A stretch of DNA of 64,000 nt from Neiella marina (lineage in GTDB: Bacteria; Pseudomonadota; Gammaproteobacteria; Enterobacterales; Neiellaceae). Below are positions 9,098 to 18,923 of this stretch, piece after piece (the stretch's first letter is position 1; every line of letters starts with the position of its first letter). Under the pieces are notes generated by a model, which worked only from the letters and a program-made list of their open reading frames with translations, was not told the DNA's origin and did no database searches. The stretch is from contig NZ_NGNS01000007.1 of the NCBI RefSeq assembly GCF_002165625.1, positions 62,001 to 126,000 of the forward strand, written 5' to 3'. A program made the translations under genes and the position numbers.

Positions 9098-10792
9098 TTA
9101 CTCGCCCTTGAGCCAGTAGGCGACTTTTTGCAACCAGTTTAGACTAGCTGATTCAAGTGGATCTGCCAGATCTTGTAGGCGCAGTTGAACTCTGCCGTAG
9201 ACGGTATCCAGCGGATAACGTTGCTGCTCGTCCTCTTCGCCAATACCCGATTTAATACCCGTCAGTATTTCAATTGCCTCTGACACATGCGTGACGCAAC
9301 AGATTTTAAGGCGGCCATCATCAATAGCCTGACGCACCGACTGACTGGGGTTGAACTGCAACAGATTGGATTTTGGCATCACAATGCTAATGATTTGCTC
9401 TGGCGCTAATTGGCTTGCCACCGACCAAAAACCTTCGATTTTTTGATTGATACCACCAATCGATTGGACATTGCCAAACTGATCAATGGCGCCGGTAACA
9501 GCCATATGCTGATATACCGGAATGCGGCCAATGGCACTTAGCAATGCGACCAATTCCGCAAGTGAGGCTGAATCACCATCGACTTCATAATACGATTGCT
9601 CGAACACAATGTTGGCAGATAAGTGAAGCGGGGCGTCTTTGGCAAAAATTTGGCTAACATAGGCCGCTAAGATCATCGTGCCTTTGGCGTGAATGTTACC
9701 AGCCAACTCAGCCTTGCGCTCAATATCAATGACGTCACCATCGCCATAGTGAACGCTGGCAGTGATCCTGACCGGTTCGCCATAACTGATATCACCTATA
9801 TCAACTACCGTCAGACCATTAATTTGGCCGACTTTACTATCGACAACATCGAGCAGCATGCTGCCATCAATAAAATCTTGGTAGCTTGTTTGGGACAAAC
9901 TAGCTATTCGTTGCTGGCGGCTCTCTAACGCGGCAATGATGTCATGCGCTGTAATTTGCTCGCCATCAACTGTCGCGGCTTCTTTGATCAGTGCGGTTAT
10001 TTTTTTGGCTTCAAGCGAAAAGTAATGATTGTGTTCGGCAAGCTTAGATGTGTATTGGCAAAGCTCCCGCAGGCCGTCCTCAGAGATAGTTTGCTGCTGC
10101 TGTTCTACCAAACTCTGTAAATAACCCAAATAATCTGGCCCATGGTCATAATGGAGGCGGTCGCGCAGTTCAACATGCAACGGCACAAGGGCGTGAAATT
10201 GCGGGTAACACTCTGCCAGCGCATACAAATCAGTCGCAGTGCCGTGAATCGCCACGATACCGTTAAATCGAGCAGCTGGAATATTGGGCGCTGGATACTT
10301 ACTGTGGCCTTGAAACTGCAATTGAATATAGCCACTATCGAGCGTCGCTATTAGGCTGTCACAGGTGCGCTGATCGTTGAGTAGTTGGCAAGCATCGAGC
10401 ACAACCAATTGACTATCCGAGTGCCAAAGCAAACCGGGAGTGAAATGCCAATTATCGTCACAATAACTCAGGTGGCCAAATAGAGACTGGTAACTAATAA
10501 GCGGGCACCACAGTACGCTATGATCGTCAGTTGCCAATCGTTCAGTTTTTACTATCTGGCCAATATCGCCATCAAAGGCAATGGTTTGGCATTGCACAGA
10601 GGCGCTTGGCGGCAACTGTATGGCCGAGACTAACTGCGATAGCGAGACACCGGGAGGCGTGCATATGCGACTATGCAACCCGGTTACAATGCTCTTTGTT
10701 AGTGTTTCAGCCAGCTCGCTTTGACCGTAATGAAGCGGTTGCGGTTCAGCCGTCGCCAATTTCACCGCACTGTAGCTTGGCGTGTTGCTCAT
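9098..10792 (-). CDS. LonH/YcbZ-type Lon-family protease without an active ATPase
   Basis: A 564-aa relative of E. coli YcbZ (LonH). The C-terminal Lon serine-lysine protease domain is intact: Ser408 in VDGDSASLAE and Lys451 in GGINQKIEGF, 43 residues apart as in Lon. The N-terminal half aligns in position with an AAA+ domain, but no Walker A loop is visible, as in YcbZ. Its substrates are unknown. The start at 10792 (MSNTPSYSAV) overlaps the stop of the upstream 97-aa gene as ATGA. A longer in-frame start at 10834 lies inside that gene and is less likely. In E. coli this position next to fabA is occupied by ycbZ. Confidence 0.85.
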   Translation of the reverse strand: MSNTPSYSAVKLATAEPQPLHYGQSELAETLTKSIVTGLHSRICTPPGVSLSQLVSAIQLPPSASVQCQTIAFDGDIGQIVKTERLATDDHSVLWCPLISYQSLFGHLSYCDDNWHFTPGLLWHSDSQLVVLDACQLLNDQRTCDSLIATLDSGYIQLQFQGHSKYPAPNIPAARFNGIVAIHGTATDLYALAECYPQFHALVPLHVELRDRLHYDHGPDYLGYLQSLVEQQQQTISEDGLRELCQYTSKLAEHNHYFSLEAKKITALIKEAATVDGEQITAHDIIAALESRQQRIASLSQTSYQDFIDGSMLLDVVDSKVGQINGLTVVDIGDISYGEPVRITASVHYGDGDVIDIERKAELAGNIHAKGTMILAAYVSQIFAKDAPLHLSANIVFEQSYYEVDGDSASLAELVALLSAIGRIPVYQHMAVTGAIDQFGNVQSIGGINQKIEGFWSVASQLAPEQIISIVMPKSNLLQFNPSQSVRQAIDDGRLKICCVTHVSEAIEILTGIKSGIGEEDEQQRYPLDTVYGRVQLRLQDLADPLESASLNWLQKVAYWLKGE

Positions 10793-11082
10793 TCGGCAGC
10801 GCCTATCGGCGTACTCGCATGCTCTTCGATCCATTGCAGAACATTAGTTTTGTGCAAGCCGTAGTGCGGTTTGGTCAGAGTGGTGATCAATAAAACGTCG
10901 CGTTCAGCAAGGAAAGGTTTAAAGCGCAGAAACACTTGAGCCGGGCTTTCTTCGGTAGCAATTGCAACCGCTCCCTCGCCAATCATGCAAAACGGATAAA
11001 GCTTAATGACTTGAATTACTTTGACGTAATCCGGATCGTTTGTCGCTTTGTCGAGACGAAAAGTAATCAGTAATGCAGCCAT
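10789..11082 (-). CDS. Small protein with Cas2/ferredoxin-like pattern, coupled to lonH
   Basis: A 97-aa protein, not firmly recognised. The pattern MAALLITFRLDKATNDPDYVKVI, then a middle strand, then RDVLLITTL and a short C-terminal helix resembles the small beta-alpha-beta ferredoxin-fold proteins often annotated as Cas2-like or SinR-like. No CRISPR array or other cas gene is present, so an adaptation role is unlikely. Its stop overlaps the LonH start (ATGA), so the two are probably translated together. E. coli has matP upstream of ycbZ; this protein does not resemble MatP. Confidence 0.5.
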   Translation of the reverse strand: MAALLITFRLDKATNDPDYVKVIQVIKLYPFCMIGEGAVAIATEESPAQVFLRFKPFLAERDVLLITTLTKPHYGLHKTNVLQWIEEHASTPIGAAE

Positions 11083-11172
11083 GAGTTGTTTCCGGTGAAA
11101 GCACTAGGACAGTATAAAAGATACTATCGATGCCAGATAAATGTTTTGCAAACCAAGCAGATAATCAGTCAA

Positions 11173-11355
11173 TTATACAAAAATTGAGATGCCGGTCGAA
11201 TTCGAATTTGATGGCGCAGGCTGACCAGCTGCATCTGAACTGGTGGCAGCTTCAAGTAGCTGCAATCCTAACTGAGCTTGTTGAAGTTGCTGGCTCTGAC
11301 TGAGGGCGGCTTGAATTGCTTGCAAGCTGGCATTTAATTGATTGTTTACTGTCAT
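11173..11355 (-). CDS. Small Gln/Ala-rich protein, possibly YjfB-like
   Basis: A 60-aa ORF rich in Gln, Ala and Ser: a predicted amphipathic helix (SLQAIQAALSQSQQLQQAQL, about 10-29) and a disordered Ser/Asn tail. The layout resembles the short 'putative motility protein' YjfB family, but the match is only compositional. No clear ribosome binding site is seen before the ATG. It lies alone between csiV and the lonH operon on the same strand. It may not be a gene. Confidence 0.35.
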   Translation of the reverse strand: MTVNNQLNASLQAIQAALSQSQQLQQAQLGLQLLEAATSSDAAGQPAPSNSNSTGISIFV

Positions 11356-11400
11356 GTTGGGTTTTGTAGGCGCTCATATTAAGCGCCATGTTATTAGTCT

Positions 11401-12762
11401 CTACGACGCCGGAGCATCAACTGCGTCGTTCTCTGGCTGCGGTGGTTGTTCTGGCTCAGGCCGCGGCTCATACGGTCGGATTTGAACAATCATACCGAAC
11501 ATCGGGTGATCAAAGTAGTGTATTTCAGTGCTTCTAACCCGGCGAAATTGCGACATATTGTAGTCGAATAGATACGGTACAGTAGCCGCATCTGAAACCA
11601 AGGTACTCGTTGACTCAGTTGGTAATAACACCGCTTCTGCAGCTGCATCGTCCAGATCCTGTGGTGACTTCCGGCCAGATCGGCGCAACACCAAATCGGT
11701 TTCAATATGAAGCCAGGTCGCTAGCCAGATATGCAGATCCGCCTCAAGCTCCCATACTGCAGGTTTATACTCAACCGGCTCATCATTGAGCGCAATCTCT
11801 TGCCATGTTTGAGCTGCTACCGGCTGCTGCAGCATAGACTCTGCGGCCAGCGGCGTTTGCTCTGAAGCCGTCGTTTCAGTTTGGTCGCTGTCAGTGGTCG
11901 GTATCAAGCTATTGTCGACAACGTCCAACTCAGTTTCATCAGCGAGTTCTAACGGATGTTCCCAACCATCGGCGGAGTAACGGCTGCCAAAGTTTTGTCC
12001 AGCGATTAACTTAATCGCTGGCATTCTACGCTTACTGTCGATATTAATCCGCCAACCAGCGTGTAACATTGGTTTGTATGCGCCACCATTAGTTAATTTC
12101 TGGCGAGCATCGGAGAGTTGCAGCAAGTCAGCACTGAGCAAATAGGGTCCATCATCCCAATCTGGGATTTGGTGAGGCGTCATAGCAACCGGGAGTTGTG
12201 TTAACTCATCATAGCTACGCGGCTTTTGGCAATCGCTTAGCCATTGCTCATAAGCGAGCTGCTCTTCAGGTGTGCGTTCTGGCTCGCTGCTGGTTTGATC
12301 GGTAACATCAACTTCATCGGCAATCGGAAAACCAAATTCATCATATTGGACGCCGCGTTCAAGATCATCGCCTGTCACTTCGGTTCCGGCTGATGCTGCT
12401 GATGGTTCTAACAGCGCTGCGACTTGTTGTTCTTCGCTAAGCTCTGCGGTCGTGCCAAGTGGTTGTTCTGAATTGATAGGCTCGGCAATCAGGGCAAGGC
12501 CTTGGTCAGCTAACTCAGCTAACGGTGGTGCCGGAGGCTCAGGCAGCGGGCAGTCTTCAGGTGCTAATAAGAAGTTAGAGAATAAATCGAGTGATGCCGC
12601 ATTGACCTTGTTTGCACGGGGTGCTTCGAAATCTTCATCGAGCTGCGTTGGGTCTTGAATTCGTGAAAACAAAATAACTTCGACTTCAAACCAACGCGCG
12701 TGCGCAGGAGCAATTAAGCTGGCGGCCAAAATTGGCGCCGCTATATATTTCAATGTGCTCAC
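11401..12762 (-). CDS. csiV: CsiV family periplasmic protein
   Basis: A CsiV-family protein (formerly a DUF), described in Vibrio cholerae as a peptidoglycan-binding activator of the peptidoglycan synthase PBP1a. It has 453 aa and a signal peptide (1-22, PAHA|RWFEVE). The RWFEVEVILFSR block opens the mature protein and YNMSQFRRVRSTEIHYFDHPMFG is the conserved C-terminal block (its parts quoted together run over one domain). The long central part is acidic and low-complexity (about 100-175 and 285-320), probably linkers. The start is GTG, overlapping the mfd stop as GTGA, so translation follows mfd. Confidence 0.8.
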   Translation of the reverse strand: MSTLKYIAAPILAASLIAPAHARWFEVEVILFSRIQDPTQLDEDFEAPRANKVNAASLDLFSNFLLAPEDCPLPEPPAPPLAELADQGLALIAEPINSEQPLGTTAELSEEQQVAALLEPSAASAGTEVTGDDLERGVQYDEFGFPIADEVDVTDQTSSEPERTPEEQLAYEQWLSDCQKPRSYDELTQLPVAMTPHQIPDWDDGPYLLSADLLQLSDARQKLTNGGAYKPMLHAGWRINIDSKRRMPAIKLIAGQNFGSRYSADGWEHPLELADETELDVVDNSLIPTTDSDQTETTASEQTPLAAESMLQQPVAAQTWQEIALNDEPVEYKPAVWELEADLHIWLATWLHIETDLVLRRSGRKSPQDLDDAAAEAVLLPTESTSTLVSDAATVPYLFDYNMSQFRRVRSTEIHYFDHPMFGMIVQIRPYEPRPEPEQPPQPENDAVDAPAS

Positions 12763-15700
12763 TGAACTAATTCTCCTTTAGTTTCAGGTGCTAATATCGC
12801 TAACAGGTCCTGAATAATCGCTATTCGTTGAGCTGGATCTGGCTCACCTGTCATCAGCTTCAATTTGTTTGGCCCTTCCATCCGGTAGTATGCCGGTTGA
12901 CTCTGAATAAGGCCAATGATCTTCTCCGGCGCCACTTGGGTGTCCTGCTTAAATAGCAATTGCCCGCTTTGATGGCCAAGTTCAACTTTACTGATCCCCA
13001 GTTTAGCGGCGTTTAGCTTCATGTTGGCGATATGGAACAGGTTTTTACTTGCTTCGGGTAACAGGCCAAAACGGTCAATCAGCTCGACTTGTAACTCGTT
13101 AAGTGCCTCGTGGTCGGGGGCCGACGCGATGCGTTTGTACAACGACAGCCGTTGATTAACATCATGAATATAGTCATCTGGCAGTAGTGCAGGTAAACGC
13201 AACTCGATTTCAGTTTGTTCACCAAGCAAGCTGTCCAAGCTAGGTTGTTTGCCTTGTTTTAACGCTTCAACTGCTTGTTCGAGCATTTCCATGTATAAGC
13301 TAAAGCCAATGGATTCAATTTGCCCACTTTGGTCATCGCCCAGTAGCTCTCCGGCACCGCGGATTTCCAAGTCATGAGTTGCTAGCGCAAACCCTGCGCC
13401 CAAGTCTTCCAGTTGCTCAATGGCTTCAAGCCGTTTGGCGGCATCTTTGGTCATGGCTTTGGGGTGCGGCGTAAACAAATAAGCGTAAGCTTGGTGATGG
13501 CTACGGCCAACTCGGCCACGCAGCTGGTGCAACTGGGCCAAACCGTATTTATCAGCACGATTGATAATAATGGTATTGGCGGATGGCACGTCAATGCCGG
13601 TTTCAATAATGGTAGTGCACACCAATACGTTAAAGCGCTGGTGATAGAAATCGGACATCACTTCTTCGAGCTCGCGCTCGCGCATTTGCCCATGGGCAAT
13701 GGCGATCCGCGACTCCGGCACTAGTTCGGCAAGTTTTTCCGCGACATGCTCAATGGTTTCCACTTCATTGTGTAGATAATAAACCTGACCACCACGTAAC
13801 ACTTCGCGAATAATGGCTTCTTTAACTTGCAGGTCGTCGATCTGACGGACAAAGGTTTTAACCGCTAAACGTTTGGCCGGCGGCGTCGCAATAATTGACA
13901 AATCGCGCATGCCGCTCATTGCCATATTCAACGTGCGCGGAATTGGCGTTGCCGTTAGCGTAAGGATATCGACATCGGCACGAAGCGCCTTAATTTTATC
14001 TTTCTGGCGGACACCAAAGCGGTGTTCTTCATCAACGATTAACAGCCCTAAATCGGCAAATTTAACATCCGGAGATAACAGTTTATGGGTGCCGACGACA
14101 ATATCGACTTTGCCCTCGGTAATGTCATTAAGAATGGCGTTGGTTTGTTTGCTTGAATTGAACCGGGATAACACTTCAACGCGCACTGGCCAGTTGGCAA
14201 ATCGGTCACGCAAGTTTTCGTAATGCTGTTGTGCCAACAGCGTGGTTGGCACTAGCAGTGCCACCTGTTTGCCGTCGTTAACAGCAACGAAGGCTGCGCG
14301 CATCGCAACTTCAGTTTTACCAAAACCAACGTCGCCGCAAACTAACCGATCCATCGCCTGAGCGCGCGTCATATCATTGATGACACTTTCAATTGCATTT
14401 TGTTGATCGAAGGTTTCTTCAAATGGGAACCCTGCGCAAAACTGCTGATAGGCCGCTTGCTCCAGTTTAAAGCCGTAACCAGGCTTTGCCGCTCGTTGGG
14501 CGTATATGTCGAGTAATTCGGCGGCGACATCATGAACTTTTTCCGCAGCTTTGCGCTTAGCTTTTTCCCATTGATCGGTACCGAGGCGGTTCAACGGCGC
14601 AGTATCGGCATCACCACCGGTATATCTGCCGATTAAATGTAACCCTGAAACGGGCACATAGAGTTTGTCGCCGCCAGCGTATTCGAGCGTGACAAACTCA
14701 TTGGTCATGCCGCCAGCATCCAACGTTTGCAAGCCTGTGTAGCGACCAACTCCGTGTTCAAGATGGACGACTGGCTGGCCAATTTGTAATTCCGCCAGGT
14801 TGCGAATGACGCCTTCAGTACTTATGCCTTTTTGTTTGTCGCGGCGCCGCTTTTGCATCACTCGTTTGCCGAGGAACTCTGACTCGGTGACAAACAAAAG
14901 CTTGTGGTTTGGTGCGGCGAACGAATGCTCTGCCGGGCTAATTACAAGTCCGAAACGAGCACTTAATTGGCAAAACTCATTGATCCCTTGTGTTTGTTCA
15001 ATACCGATTTTAAGCGGTTTGAGCAATTCAAGTAGCGCTTCTCGTCGGCCTTCTGATTCAACGCTAAACAAGATGCGGTGATCGGACTTCGTAATGAAGT
15101 TGGCGAGTGCTGCAAGCGGTTTATCACTCTGGCCATCAACGCGTAGATCGGGAATTTCTTTGGTATCAAACTTGATATTACCAGCGCGACGACTGGGTTT
15201 ATTGAGTAACTGCACGCGACGTTGTTTCTTGAGCGCAGTCATCAAGTCAACCACCGATAAGAACACTTCTTCTGGCGCCAAAATCGGGCGCATAGTGTCG
15301 TATCGTCGATCTTCATAGCGTTTGCTTACGTCGCCAAGAAATTGCTGCGCTGACTGTTCCACTTCATCCCACAACACAAACACCGTGTTGGCTGGCAAAT
15401 AGTCAAATAGGGTGCCGCACTGTTGGAAAAACAGTGGTAAATAGTATTCGATACCTGCCGCCGCAATACCTCGGCTGACTTGCTGATAAATTGAATCTTT
15501 GTCATTGCTGATAGTAAAACGTTCGCGAAATTGGCGACGGAATCGCTCGATGCCGGCGTCATCGAGGGGGAACTCATGGGCAGGTAAAAGGTTGAGTCCA
15601 TCAAGCTTATCACTACTACGTTGAGTTTCCGGATCAAACAATCGTAACGAGTCGACTTCGTCATCGAAGAAGTCAATGCGGACCGGTTCATCCATGCCCA

Positions 15701-16244
15701 TAGGGAACACATCGAGCAGCGACCCCCGAGCGGCAAATTCGCCATGTTCCAGTACTTGTTGGACCGGGTTGTAGCCTGATTTTTCGAGACGCTGACGAAG
15801 CTCGTGCATATCCAACTTATCACCAGGATTTAGGATCAATGCCGATTGGTCAATGTATTCGGTCGGCGCAATTTTCAGCATCAGCGTATTGATCGGAATG
15901 ATCACAATGCCTTTGCTGAGTTGCCGCATTTGATAAAGCGTCGCGATTCGCTGACTAACAATATCTTGGTGAGGTGAAAACTGATCGTATGGTAGCGTTT
16001 CCCAATCGGGGAACAATTGCACATCTAACGCGTATGGTTTGGCGAAATACTTGAGTTCTGATTCCATCCGCAATGCGGTACTGGTATCTGGTGCGAGAAG
16101 TACCAACGGCGCATCGGCGTTTGCAGCGGTTTCAGCGATTGCTAGTGATAACGAGCAACCACGATAGCTATGCCAAAAACGCTGCTGTTGCGAATCGAGG
16201 GGAATGTCATGAATAACGTGTTCGAAGAGGCTGTTTGCGGTCAT
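12759..16244 (-). CDS. mfd: Transcription-repair coupling factor Mfd
   Basis: An ATP-dependent translocase that removes RNA polymerase stalled at lesions and recruits UvrA. It has 1161 aa against about 1148 in E. coli. A UvrB-homology module opens the protein; the polymerase-interacting region has HLEHGVGRYTGL (about 495). The helicase part has Walker A GDVGFGKTE (about 636), DEEHRFG (about 735), TATPIPRTLNM and a C-terminal QLRGRVGRS. The TRCF C-terminal domain (ELRLPALLPDDYI) is present. csiV overlaps its stop. Confidence 0.96.
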   Translation of the reverse strand: MTANSLFEHVIHDIPLDSQQQRFWHSYRGCSLSLAIAETAANADAPLVLLAPDTSTALRMESELKYFAKPYALDVQLFPDWETLPYDQFSPHQDIVSQRIATLYQMRQLSKGIVIIPINTLMLKIAPTEYIDQSALILNPGDKLDMHELRQRLEKSGYNPVQQVLEHGEFAARGSLLDVFPMGMDEPVRIDFFDDEVDSLRLFDPETQRSSDKLDGLNLLPAHEFPLDDAGIERFRRQFRERFTISNDKDSIYQQVSRGIAAAGIEYYLPLFFQQCGTLFDYLPANTVFVLWDEVEQSAQQFLGDVSKRYEDRRYDTMRPILAPEEVFLSVVDLMTALKKQRRVQLLNKPSRRAGNIKFDTKEIPDLRVDGQSDKPLAALANFITKSDHRILFSVESEGRREALLELLKPLKIGIEQTQGINEFCQLSARFGLVISPAEHSFAAPNHKLLFVTESEFLGKRVMQKRRRDKQKGISTEGVIRNLAELQIGQPVVHLEHGVGRYTGLQTLDAGGMTNEFVTLEYAGGDKLYVPVSGLHLIGRYTGGDADTAPLNRLGTDQWEKAKRKAAEKVHDVAAELLDIYAQRAAKPGYGFKLEQAAYQQFCAGFPFEETFDQQNAIESVINDMTRAQAMDRLVCGDVGFGKTEVAMRAAFVAVNDGKQVALLVPTTLLAQQHYENLRDRFANWPVRVEVLSRFNSSKQTNAILNDITEGKVDIVVGTHKLLSPDVKFADLGLLIVDEEHRFGVRQKDKIKALRADVDILTLTATPIPRTLNMAMSGMRDLSIIATPPAKRLAVKTFVRQIDDLQVKEAIIREVLRGGQVYYLHNEVETIEHVAEKLAELVPESRIAIAHGQMRERELEEVMSDFYHQRFNVLVCTTIIETGIDVPSANTIIINRADKYGLAQLHQLRGRVGRSHHQAYAYLFTPHPKAMTKDAAKRLEAIEQLEDLGAGFALATHDLEIRGAGELLGDDQSGQIESIGFSLYMEMLEQAVEALKQGKQPSLDSLLGEQTEIELRLPALLPDDYIHDVNQRLSLYKRIASAPDHEALNELQVELIDRFGLLPEASKNLFHIANMKLNAAKLGISKVELGHQSGQLLFKQDTQVAPEKIIGLIQSQPAYYRMEGPNKLKLMTGEPDPAQRIAIIQDLLAILAPETKGELVQ

Positions 16245-16355
16245 TAAAATCTGATCTTTTATGAGTCTGTTTGGGCTGTGCCCGACGGCTGAAACCTTCA
16301 GCCGCGAATAATCGATGTCATTACGGCGCTAATCACTCAGTGCAAAGCTTAGCGG

Positions 16356-16913
16356 CTATTTCTGATTGCGTCGCTGCTGCAGCTGCTTGGTTTGAATGTG
16401 CAACGTCGCTCGGATCAAGTGTTCCTGATCTTCATCTCTAATCAAGCTGTAATCTACGGCAATATTGTATTCATCAGCCGATTCGGTAACAGCGCTAACC
16501 TGAGCGTAAGCATATACAGCAACGGCTTCTTCCGGCAGAAAGATTTTTAGTTGCACATATTGACCAACGTTAAAACGCTGCGAGGCTTGGAACGACAAAC
16601 TACTAGCGCTAATGGTATTGGTCACATAACGCTCTGCCTCGTTATCTTGCAATTGCAACACGTAGCTCAAAATTACGTCAATTTTGCGCGATTGATTGGC
16701 GAGGTAATCGGCTAATTCGTCATTGGCATCGCCAATTTTACGCAGGCTTCGCAACGATGCTGCTTCAATATGGCTAACTTCCGAGCTTATCAAAAATGGT
16801 TGCGGAATTTCTTTGGCAAAGTCGCTCTCAGTTGGCAGACTAGCGCTATCGGGTAAGGCCTTAACATTGATGTTGGTTTGATAATCGACGCTGAAATAAC
16901 TGGAACGTTCCAT
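16356..16913 (-). CDS. PilZ-like domain protein
   Basis: A 185-aa cytoplasmic protein. The C-terminal half (about 90-175) has the beta-rich pattern of PilZ domains (NTISASSLSFQASQ, then VGQYVQLKIFLP and VYAYAQVSAV). The N-terminal half is helical (about 50-85). The canonical RxxxR c-di-GMP motif is not evident, and the D/NxSxxG motif is reduced to SASSLSF, so c-di-GMP binding is doubtful. It is transcribed away from lolC, with about 100 bp between the two starts. Confidence 0.6.
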   Translation of the reverse strand: MERSSYFSVDYQTNINVKALPDSASLPTESDFAKEIPQPFLISSEVSHIEAASLRSLRKIGDANDELADYLANQSRKIDVILSYVLQLQDNEAERYVTNTISASSLSFQASQRFNVGQYVQLKIFLPEEAVAVYAYAQVSAVTESADEYNIAVDYSLIRDEDQEHLIRATLHIQTKQLQQRRNQK

Positions 16914-17014
16914 AGATTGAGAGCCTTTAACCTGTGCTTCTGTTTGTTTTCGGCGGTATTATCCAGTAACTTGCTGTCTCGGTAAAACTTTTACAACACG
17001 ATTAACGCAATTTT

Positions 17015-18253
17015 ATGTTTCGACCAGCTGCCGTTTTTATTGGACTTCGCTATGCAAGAGCACAGAAAGGCAGCGGATTTGTCTCATTTATTAACTTCTT
17101 TTCTACCGCTGGTATTCTTCTTGGTGTCATGGCTCTGATCGTCGTGGTATCGGTGATGAATGGCTTTGAACGTGAGTTAAAGCAACGAATCCTAGGCCTC
17201 GTGCCGCAAGTCGTGGTTAGCCAACAACAATTTATTCCTCACTCTGAGCAACAGCCGTTGATCACCGCGCTTTCGGCGCTGGAATCAGTCAAAGGTGTGG
17301 TGCCTTTTGTCGAATCTCAAGCCATTATCCAGTCAAGCCAACAAATGGCTGGCGTACAACTGATTGGCATTGACGCGTCTTATGAACAACAAGTATCGCC
17401 ATTGCCAGCGGCAATGCTCGAAGGGTCTATTGCTGAATTAGCCGACACCAAGTACGGCATTGTCATCAGTCGGGCACTGGCGCGAAAACTCGGTGTTGGA
17501 GTAGGGCAGCGAATTCGCTTGTCGGTTATGGAGGGCGCACGACACACACCATTTGGCCAGATGCCAAACCAACGAAAATTCACCATTGTTGGTTTGTTCC
17601 AAATGGGTTCTGAAGCTGATTTACAGTTTGCATATGCCCGTTTAACAGACACCGCTCGTTTGATCCGGCAAGCGCCAGGTAGTGCTGAAGGATTGCGGCT
17701 GTATTTGACTGATGCGTTTTTAGCGCCGCAAGTCGTCAACGCGATTGACACCAACTTCAAAGACATGGAGGTCACCAGTTGGCAACAAAGCCATGGCGAC
17801 CTGTTTGCGGCCGTATCAATGGAAAAGAAAATGATGTGGTTTATGTTACTGCTGATCATCGCAGTAGCGGCATTTAACATCATTTCTGCGCTGTTTTTAA
17901 TCGTCGCCAATAAGCAAGGTGAAGTGGCCATTCTACAAACCTTGGGGCTAAGTCCTGCGCAGATCACCCAAGTATTCATGATTCAAGGTTGTGCCCAAGG
18001 AGTGATTGGTGCGCTGGTTGGCACCATCACCGGCCTAGTAGTGGTGTTCAACCTTGATGCGGTGTTGGCACTGACCGGCATTCAAGTGGTCGCGACACCT
18101 GGCTATGACGCATTTAGTCTGCCGGTAGACCTTAGATATTCACAAATTATCGCGATTGCGTTCATGGCTATTTTATTGAGCTTTGTTGCGACTCTTTATC
18201 CGGCGCGGCAGGCGGCCTCAATTGAGCCTGCGGAGGCATTACGATATGACTGA
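17015..18253 (+). CDS. lolC: Lipoprotein-releasing ABC transporter permease LolC
   Basis: Inner-membrane subunit of LolCDE, which extracts outer-membrane lipoproteins and hands them to LolA. It has 412 aa with the MacB/FtsX topology: one N-terminal TM (about 22-46), a large periplasmic domain and three C-terminal TMs (about 270-300, 315-345, 375-400). IGLRYARAQKGSGFVSFI is the LolC/E N-terminal signature. lolD starts within its last 8 nt. Assignment as LolC rather than LolE rests on gene order. Confidence 0.92.
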   Translation: MFRPAAVFIGLRYARAQKGSGFVSFINFFSTAGILLGVMALIVVVSVMNGFERELKQRILGLVPQVVVSQQQFIPHSEQQPLITALSALESVKGVVPFVESQAIIQSSQQMAGVQLIGIDASYEQQVSPLPAAMLEGSIAELADTKYGIVISRALARKLGVGVGQRIRLSVMEGARHTPFGQMPNQRKFTIVGLFQMGSEADLQFAYARLTDTARLIRQAPGSAEGLRLYLTDAFLAPQVVNAIDTNFKDMEVTSWQQSHGDLFAAVSMEKKMMWFMLLLIIAVAAFNIISALFLIVANKQGEVAILQTLGLSPAQITQVFMIQGCAQGVIGALVGTITGLVVVFNLDAVLALTGIQVVATPGYDAFSLPVDLRYSQIIAIAFMAILLSFVATLYPARQAASIEPAEALRYD

Positions 18254-18923
18254 TGTACTGATGCAAGCGCGTCAGATAGGTAAATCTTATCAAGACGGTA
18301 AACTGACCACGCCGGTGTTACACGACATCAACTTTGATTTGCATGTTGCAGAGATGCTTGCTGTTGTTGGTAGTTCCGGCTCGGGAAAAAGCACCCTAAT
18401 GCACATTCTCGGTTTACTGGATAAGCCCGATAATGGTCAACTGCTTTGTCATGGTACCAACTTATTGACGTTAAACCGTAAGCAAGCGGCTCAGTACCGC
18501 AATCAGCAGCTTGGCTTTGTCTATCAGTTTCATCATTTACTCAGTGAATTCAGTGCACTAGAGAATGTTTGCATGCCGTTGTTGATTGCCGGCGAACAAC
18601 CGCAACGAGCCAAGTTGCGTGCTACTGAGATACTCGATCGTGTTGGTTTGTCCCATCGGATAAAACACCGACCAGCTGAGTTATCAGGTGGCGAACGACA
18701 ACGCGTTGCCATCGCCAGAGCAGTGGTTAATGAACCACAACTGGTCCTGGCAGATGAGCCTACGGGCAACCTTGATCAGACCACTGGCGCTGAGATCTTC
18801 GCATTGCTCAAAGAACTCAATCAAAAGTCCAACACCAGCTTTGTCATCGTGACCCATGACTTGCAGCTTGCCGCACAAATGGATCGCATCCTGACACTGC
18901 AGAACGGTGAGCTGGCATCATGA
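18246..18923 (+). CDS. lolD: Lipoprotein-releasing ABC transporter ATPase LolD
   Basis: The ATPase of LolCDE, 225 aa: Walker [10 protein letters not shown] (42-50), Q-loop YQFHHLL, signature LSGGERQR (about 142) and Walker [13 protein letters not shown]. The start [10 protein letters not shown] at 18246 overlaps the lolC stop by 8 nt. An upstream in-frame start at 18183 is inside lolC and adds an unlikely basic tail. Confidence 0.94.
   Translation: MTDVLMQARQIGKSYQDGKLTTPVLHDINFDLHVAEMLAVVGSSGSGKSTLMHILGLLDKPDNGQLLCHGTNLLTLNRKQAAQYRNQQLGFVYQFHHLLSEFSALENVCMPLLIAGEQPQRAKLRATEILDRVGLSHRIKHRPAELSGGERQRVAIARAVVNEPQLVLADEPTGNLDQTTGAEIFALLKELNQKSNTSFVIVTHDLQLAAQMDRILTLQNGELAS

Noticed and set aside
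10789-11082. CRISPR adaptation gene (Cas2)
   Set aside because: The small protein resembles the Cas2 fold only loosely; there is no CRISPR array, cas1 or effector, and it is coupled to a lonH gene.
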